In this document: positions 59,748-64,000 of the stretch, one piece after another
Position numbering within the stretch: the stretch's first letter is position 1
Layout: each line of letters opens with the position of its first letter
Assembly (NCBI GenBank): GCA_963678055.1
Contig: OY782679.1
Span: 682,001 to 746,000 of the forward strand
Direction of reading: 5' to 3'
DNA from: CAXXOK01 sp963678055
GTDB lineage: Bacteria > Bacillota > Clostridia > Christensenellales > Aristaeellaceae
Length of the DNA stretch: 64,000 nucleotides
Program-made: the position numbers and the translations under genes
Notes under the pieces: generated by a model
Database searches by the model: none
Seen by the model: the letters and a program-made list of their open reading frames with translations, nothing else
Told to the model about the DNA's origin: nothing

Positions 59748-60896
59748 TTGTTGAAACGTTTTTTAGCCCTTAGTTTTATGGGAATACTCTTGTTTTCGGT
59801 CACCGTAGGCTTCGCCCAAGATGCGGAGGAGAGCCAAGCGGTAGACCTGAGCGATGAGCAGGTTGTTGAAGACGACGTTGCCGATGACGGCATGGGCGAG
59901 ATCGTCGGGAAAACCGACCGTGTATCCCCAAGCGTAAAGGGGCTCACCCCACTCTATACAACCAAAATCAAATTTTTAACGGCAAACGGAGCGTATGCTA
60001 CGATTCGTGCCGATCAGGATCAAGATTCCAAAGCGCTGGGCAGTGTCGGCAAAGGCAAGCAGATCACCGTGTACCGCGTGTTCCCCGCCTATGTGCTGGC
60101 AGAGTATAATGGGATTTCCGGATTCATTCTGCGCACCTGTGTAGATGAAAACATGACCGCGATCGACCCGGATAATACCCCGCCCTACGGCGTGACGCTG
60201 AACCGCTATGTTGCCACGACGACCGCCGATGCCAAGGTGTATGTCGATCCCGATACATCCAGCGAGTCCTTTAAAATTGTGGTGGGGGCTGGCAACAAAG
60301 TCGCTATTCTCGGCTTCAACGGCAGCTTTGCCAAGGTGCTGTATTGGCGCAGTTATGGCTACATCGATGTGACCCTGCTTAAAGACCTGGTGCCGGTATC
60401 CCCGACGGAAGTCCCCATGAGTGACGAAACACCGCTGGCGGCATTTTCCTCGTTCTTTGTGTATGACAACGGCGTAGAACTTAACGATGGCCGCGTGAAA
60501 AACATTGTCCGCTCCTGCGAGTCGATGACGCGCATAATGCAGCCCGGCGAAAGCCTGGACTTTAATAACCAGGTGGGTCCCTACAGCAAGAGCAACGGCT
60601 ACTTCCCGGCACCGGTACTGGTCAACGGTACGGCAAAACCCGGGTATGGCGGCGGCACTTGCCAAAGCTCGTCCACGCTGTATAACACCGTGCGCCAGCT
60701 GCCGGGTATCACCATTGTGTATCGCCGCCCGCATGGCCCCGCCTGCGCGCGCTACCTGCCCATGCATCAGGATGCTGCCGTGGGCAACCAATCGCTGAAT
60801 TTTATTATCCGTAACGACTATACCTTCCCCATTCGCATTCTGGCCGAGACGACCGGCGAAGGGGTTCTCACGATTCAAGTATTCAGAGCGGACTAA
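59748..60896 (+). CDS. Exported VanW family protein with SH3-like repeats
   Basis: A 382-residue exported protein. The signal peptide is MLKRFLALSFMGILLFSVTVGF followed by AQ. Residues about 70-215 appear to hold two SH3-like units (ATIRADQDQDSKALGSVGKG and DAKVYVDPDTSSESFKIVVG). The VanW domain follows with MQPGESLDFNNQVGPYSKSNGY, GYGGGTCQSSSTLYNTVRQL and the HQDAAVG block. It probably acts at the cell wall. The start is TTG 59748 after AAAGGAG; an ATG at 59709 precedes the site. Confidence 0.87.
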   Translation: MLKRFLALSFMGILLFSVTVGFAQDAEESQAVDLSDEQVVEDDVADDGMGEIVGKTDRVSPSVKGLTPLYTTKIKFLTANGAYATIRADQDQDSKALGSVGKGKQITVYRVFPAYVLAEYNGISGFILRTCVDENMTAIDPDNTPPYGVTLNRYVATTTADAKVYVDPDTSSESFKIVVGAGNKVAILGFNGSFAKVLYWRSYGYIDVTLLKDLVPVSPTEVPMSDETPLAAFSSFFVYDNGVELNDGRVKNIVRSCESMTRIMQPGESLDFNNQVGPYSKSNGYFPAPVLVNGTAKPGYGGGTCQSSSTLYNTVRQLPGITIVYRRPHGPACARYLPMHQDAAVGNQSLNFIIRNDYTFPIRILAETTGEGVLTIQVFRAD

Positions 60897-60949
60897 GCAG
60901 CGCTGCGTTGCGATGCAAGCCCCCTGAAAAAAGATAGGCAATACCGATA

Positions 60950-60979
60950 TAAAAAGGCCGCGCAGTGCGCGGCCTTTTT
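60950..60979. terminator. Bidirectional terminator between VanW gene and nucleoside importer
   Basis: AAAAAGGCCGCGC (60950-60962) and GCGCGGCCTTTTT (60966-60978) form a perfect stem with AGT loop and T6. Confidence 0.93.
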
Positions 60980-61014
60980 TGTACGGATTATGGAGGGCTT
61001 CCATTGATTACACC

Positions 61015-61917
61015 CTAGGCCGCCTGCTTCTTTCTGCGTTTCATCAATACCACGATCACCATCATGATAACCGTGATCACATAGGGCGCGGAGGCGGTAA
61101 TATCGGCCGGGATATACTTTTGCATGCGCAGACCCAGGGCATCGATAAAGCCAAACAACAGCGCGGCCAGGAACACGCGCGGGGGATTGCCGCCACCGAA
61201 GATGACGCACGCGACCGCGACAAACCCGCGTGAAGCGCTCATGTTTTCGGAAAACATGGTCAGGTACCCAAGGCTCAAATGCGCACCGGACAGCGATGCC
61301 ATAATGCCGCAGAGCACCGAGGCGAGCATCTTCATGCGGTCCGGGTTCTTCCCAGCGGCACGGAGGGCTTCCGGCGCTTCTCCGGAGGCGCGCAGGTGGA
61401 ACCCCAGCGGGGTTTTGTACAGTAAAAGCCAGCTAAAAAGCACCAGTATCCAACTGATATACACCAGCAGGGTGTTTCCGCTGAGTATGGTGCCCAGCAC
61501 CGGAATGGATTCAATCCAGGGAAAGTGCAGCACCGGCAGCGGCACAATACCCGGCCCAGAAAACGAACCCTTCACGCCAAACAGCGTGCGCAGCAGGAAT
61601 ACTGTTAGTCCGCCTGCCAGGATGTTGAGTGCAATGCCGATGACAAACTCATCACTCTTAAACTTGACGGAAAACAGATAATAGAATAGCCCTAGTAGAA
61701 TGCCCAGCACCACCGCAAACACAAGCCCCATCATCCAGCTGCCATACAGGTAGCTGCCCAGCACCGCGAAAAACGCGCCCATTAGCATCATGCCTTCAAC
61801 GCCGATGTTCATAATGCCAACGCGTTCGGTCATCAGGCAGCCCAATGCACACAGGACCACAGGCGTGGCAGTGCGCAGCGTGTTTTGGAACAATAGCAGG
61901 TTAAAAATGTCACTCAT
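61015..61917 (-). CDS. ABC transporter permease, BMP/nucleoside type (second permease)
   Basis: A 300-residue permease with eight or nine membrane segments. The opening TATPVVLCALGCLMTERVGIMNIGVEGMMLMGAF and the block GEAPEALRAAGKNPDRMKMLA are typical of the NupQ/YufQ family, which takes up nucleosides or autoinducer-like sugars. It overlaps the first permease by 4 bp. The binding protein gene is expected beyond the right edge. Confidence 0.9.
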   Translation of the reverse strand: MSDIFNLLLFQNTLRTATPVVLCALGCLMTERVGIMNIGVEGMMLMGAFFAVLGSYLYGSWMMGLVFAVVLGILLGLFYYLFSVKFKSDEFVIGIALNILAGGLTVFLLRTLFGVKGSFSGPGIVPLPVLHFPWIESIPVLGTILSGNTLLVYISWILVLFSWLLLYKTPLGFHLRASGEAPEALRAAGKNPDRMKMLASVLCGIMASLSGAHLSLGYLTMFSENMSASRGFVAVACVIFGGGNPPRVFLAALLFGFIDALGLRMQKYIPADITASAPYVITVIMMVIVVLMKRRKKQAA

Positions 61918-63044
61918 GCTGCACTCGCCTCCCCGGTTTGTCCGCGCTTCACCTTACGCTTGGCCGCCCACACATGCAGTTGCTGGCGAATGCCGCCTTC
62001 CGCTGCCATAAAGAAGATGATTACAGCCTGGACGATGAGTATCACTTCACTAGAGATACCCGCCGACAGCTCCATGGCCGATCCGCCGATGGTAAGGATG
62101 GCAAAGAAGAAGCTCATCAAAATCACCCCAAAGGGGTTATAACGCATAATCATGGCAACCAGCATACCGTCGAAATAGTATCCCGCCGATAGATTGGTGA
62201 TGAAGCGTTTGTGGATGCCAAAGACCTCGATCATCCCCGTAAGCCCGCAGAGCATGCCGGAAATCACCATGCCGGTAATCATCAGCCGATCGGCGCGGAT
62301 GCCGCCGTACCGGGCAAAACGCTCGTTGGTGCCGGTGATCTTCATCTCAAACCCCATGGTGGAACGCGTCATCAGGTACCAGATGACCAATGCCGCGCCC
62401 AGCGCCAGCCAGATACTGCCGTTAAGGTTGGATAGCTTAATAATGGGCGAAAACGACGCGGCGATGCTGTCCGTACCGGATGAGATACCGCGCTCGGCGG
62501 TCTTTAATGGCCCGTTGGCCAGGAAACTGCATAGGTAGATGGCTGCGGAGTTGAGCAGGATGGTGGTAACGACCTCGTTTACCTTTAACTTCACCTTGAG
62601 CACGCCGGGAATCCACGCGTAGAATCCACCTGCGAGCATGGCGGCGATGAGTGCGCACACGATAATCAGCCAACTGGGGGCACCAACCAGGCGCGCTCCC
62701 ACTACGGCAGCGGCCAGACCGCCAAAGTACAGCTGGCCTTCGCCGCCCACATTGAATATACCGGCCTTGGCCGCAATGCTCATGCCAAGCCCGGTCAGGC
62801 ACAGGGTGGCGGCCTTGGCAAGCGTGTTGCCAAATGCGCGCGGCTTGCCAAGCGCACCGACAAAAAGCGCTTTGTAGCACTCAATTGGGTCATAACCAAC
62901 CAGCAGCATAATACCCGCGCCAACCAGAAACGCCAGCACGATGGCAATCAGCAGCGACAGCAGGTACTGCGCCGTCAGACGGTATTTGGGCCGGCCGACT
63001 AACAGGAACTTCACAGCCAGCAGAAAACGGATAACATGCCTCAT
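61914..63044 (-). CDS. ABC transporter permease, BMP/nucleoside type (first permease)
   Basis: A 376-residue permease of the NupP/YufP type. The segment AKAGIFNVGGEGQLYFGGLAAAVVG and the cytoplasmic loop GFEMKITGTNERFARYGGIRADR are family hallmarks. It pairs with the second permease (4-bp overlap) and with the ATPase upstream (4-bp overlap). The first membrane segment follows a basic N-terminus. Confidence 0.9.
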   Translation of the reverse strand: MRHVIRFLLAVKFLLVGRPKYRLTAQYLLSLLIAIVLAFLVGAGIMLLVGYDPIECYKALFVGALGKPRAFGNTLAKAATLCLTGLGMSIAAKAGIFNVGGEGQLYFGGLAAAVVGARLVGAPSWLIIVCALIAAMLAGGFYAWIPGVLKVKLKVNEVVTTILLNSAAIYLCSFLANGPLKTAERGISSGTDSIAASFSPIIKLSNLNGSIWLALGAALVIWYLMTRSTMGFEMKITGTNERFARYGGIRADRLMITGMVISGMLCGLTGMIEVFGIHKRFITNLSAGYYFDGMLVAMIMRYNPFGVILMSFFFAILTIGGSAMELSAGISSEVILIVQAVIIFFMAAEGGIRQQLHVWAAKRKVKRGQTGEASAA

Positions 63045-64000
63045 GCCTGTGCCTCCTGTCTGCCGCCGGTCATATAGTAGCTGATCTCCTGCTTGGAAAT
63101 AGTCCCGCTGCGAAACTTGCCGGTAATCTGCCCTTCGTACAGGGTGACTAGCCGGTCGGATAGGCGGAACAGCTCATCCAGATCCGCGCTGACTAAAAGG
63201 ATGGCGCAGCCTGCTTGGCGTTTTTCCAATATCTTTTCATGGATGAACTCAATCGCGCCGATATCCACGCCGCGTGTGGGCTGGTTGATAATCAGCACGG
63301 GGGTGTTAAAGGAAAACTCCCGTGCAAGGATTGCTTTTTGCATGTTGCCGCCGGACAGGCTTTTCATGGGCAGTTCTACACCGCCGGAACGCACATCAAA
63401 CTGCTTGGACAGCTTTCTGGAAAAGGTCGTGGCGCGGCGCTTGTTAAACTGAATCCCAAAGCTGCGAAACGCCTTTTGGCGCTGCTTGCCCACCAGCATG
63501 TTTTCCATTATCGTTGCCTCGGCGGACAGGCCGGTGCGCATTCGGTCCGACGGGATAAAGCTGACACCCATGTTGCGGATGTCGATGGTGCGCATCCGGC
63601 TGATGTTTTGACCGTTCAGGTACACCTCGCCGCCGGTTTGCGGGCGGAGGTTCATAATGCACTCGGTCAGCTCCGTCTGTCCGTTGCCTTCTACGCCGCA
63701 TACGCCAACGACCTCGCCCGCGTGCAGGCTCAGGTTGATGCCTTTGACGGCAGGCAGATCCCGGTCATCGCGGGCTTGCAGGTTTTCAAGCCGGAGCACT
63801 TCCTTCTCGCCGGGCTCACCGGTGCGCAGTTCGTCAAACAGCACTTCTCGCCCGACCATCATGGCGGCGAGCTGCTTTTCATCGGTGTCCTCCGTATCCA
63901 CAATGCCGACAAGCTGACCCTGCTTCATCACGCCGACGCGATCGGAAAACTGCATCACCTCGTGCAGCTTGTGCGTAATCAATATCACCGTCATGCCCTG
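63041..64000 (-). CDS. ABC transporter ATP-binding protein, BMP/nucleoside type, partial
   Basis: The C-terminal 319 residues of a double-domain ATPase (NupO/RbsA-like), cut by the right edge. The frame enters with the His switch of domain 1 (LITHKLHEVM). Domain 2 follows with a Walker A-like GVEGNGQTEL in place of GKT/S, signature LSGGNMQK and Walker B-like VLIINQPTRGVD. The altered second site is normal for this family. It overlaps the first permease gene by 4 bp. Confidence 0.92.
   Translation of the reverse strand, partial: QGMTVILITHKLHEVMQFSDRVGVMKQGQLVGIVDTEDTDEKQLAAMMVGREVLFDELRTGEPGEKEVLRLENLQARDDRDLPAVKGINLSLHAGEVVGVCGVEGNGQTELTECIMNLRPQTGGEVYLNGQNISRMRTIDIRNMGVSFIPSDRMRTGLSAEATIMENMLVGKQRQKAFRSFGIQFNKRRATTFSRKLSKQFDVRSGGVELPMKSLSGGNMQKAILAREFSFNTPVLIINQPTRGVDIGAIEFIHEKILEKRQAGCAILLVSADLDELFRLSDRLVTLYEGQITGKFRSGTISKQEISYYMTGGRQEAQA

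Noticed and set aside
63041..64000. Degenerate second ATPase site of the nucleoside importer as an oddity
   Set aside because: The altered second Walker A is normal in RbsA/NupO-type double ATPases.

Overview
The window looks like a chromosomal segment of a Gram-positive, Clostridia-like bacterium with a moderately high GC content. This is inferred from several things: the S10-spc-alpha gene order with the secY-adk-map-KOW-infA-rpmJ block typical of Clostridia, the Zn-type S14, the tilS-hpt pair, strong GGAGG ribosome binding sites with frequent TTG/GTG starts, and a NatAB-type ABC exporter. No species can be named from the sequence. Nothing resembles a prophage, insertion sequence, CRISPR array or plasmid.

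Layout. 1-2.9 kb: the end of prfB, a DUF1461 membrane protein, tsaD and a GntR/FCD regulator. 3-7 kb (minus strand): a short alanyl-tRNA synthetase-like gene followed by a membrane protein with a C-terminal PlsC-like acyltransferase domain. 7-9.8 kb: a membrane-anchored, catalytically degenerate sortase-B-like protein and a DUF1015 protein. 10-16.5 kb: an arginine cluster, argG-argC-argJ-argB-argD-argF, with an ArgR-box-like palindrome at its promoter. 16.5-21 kb (minus): tilS-hpt, then an ECF sigma factor, a DUF4349 putative anti-sigma protein and a SIMPL protein. 21-28.5 kb: an amidohydrolase, a YciI-like protein, a DUF2974 hydrolase, a GT4 glycosyltransferase with a flippase-like membrane protein, and a NatA/NatB ABC exporter. 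28.5-35.5 kb: enolase, a CUT1-type sugar ABC importer, a LacI regulator and a small membrane protein. 35.9-37.2 kb: tRNA-Gly(CCC) and tuf under one promoter. 37.4-39.4 kb: an XRE regulator with a membrane partner and an MFS transporter. 40-57.2 kb: the ribosomal protein superoperon, broken after rpmJ by a terminator and a divergent tetR gene, then restarted from its own promoter with a long leader (rpsM-rpsK-rpsD-rpoA-rplQ). 57.6-64 kb: a GH105 hydrolase and class II aldolase, a VanW protein, and a nucleoside/BMP-type ABC importer that runs off the window end.

Most of the window is housekeeping and ordinary. The observations I rate highest are the sortase-fold protein lacking both catalytic His and Cys, the AlaRS that stops after its editing domain, the ECF sigma cluster with a candidate self-recognised promoter, the tetR island that splits the ribosomal superoperon, a 121-bp imperfect palindrome downstream of rplQ, and structured leaders before rpsJ, rpsM and adk. 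I do not see a clearly new multi-gene system. Family names are from motif recognition only; no database search was run.
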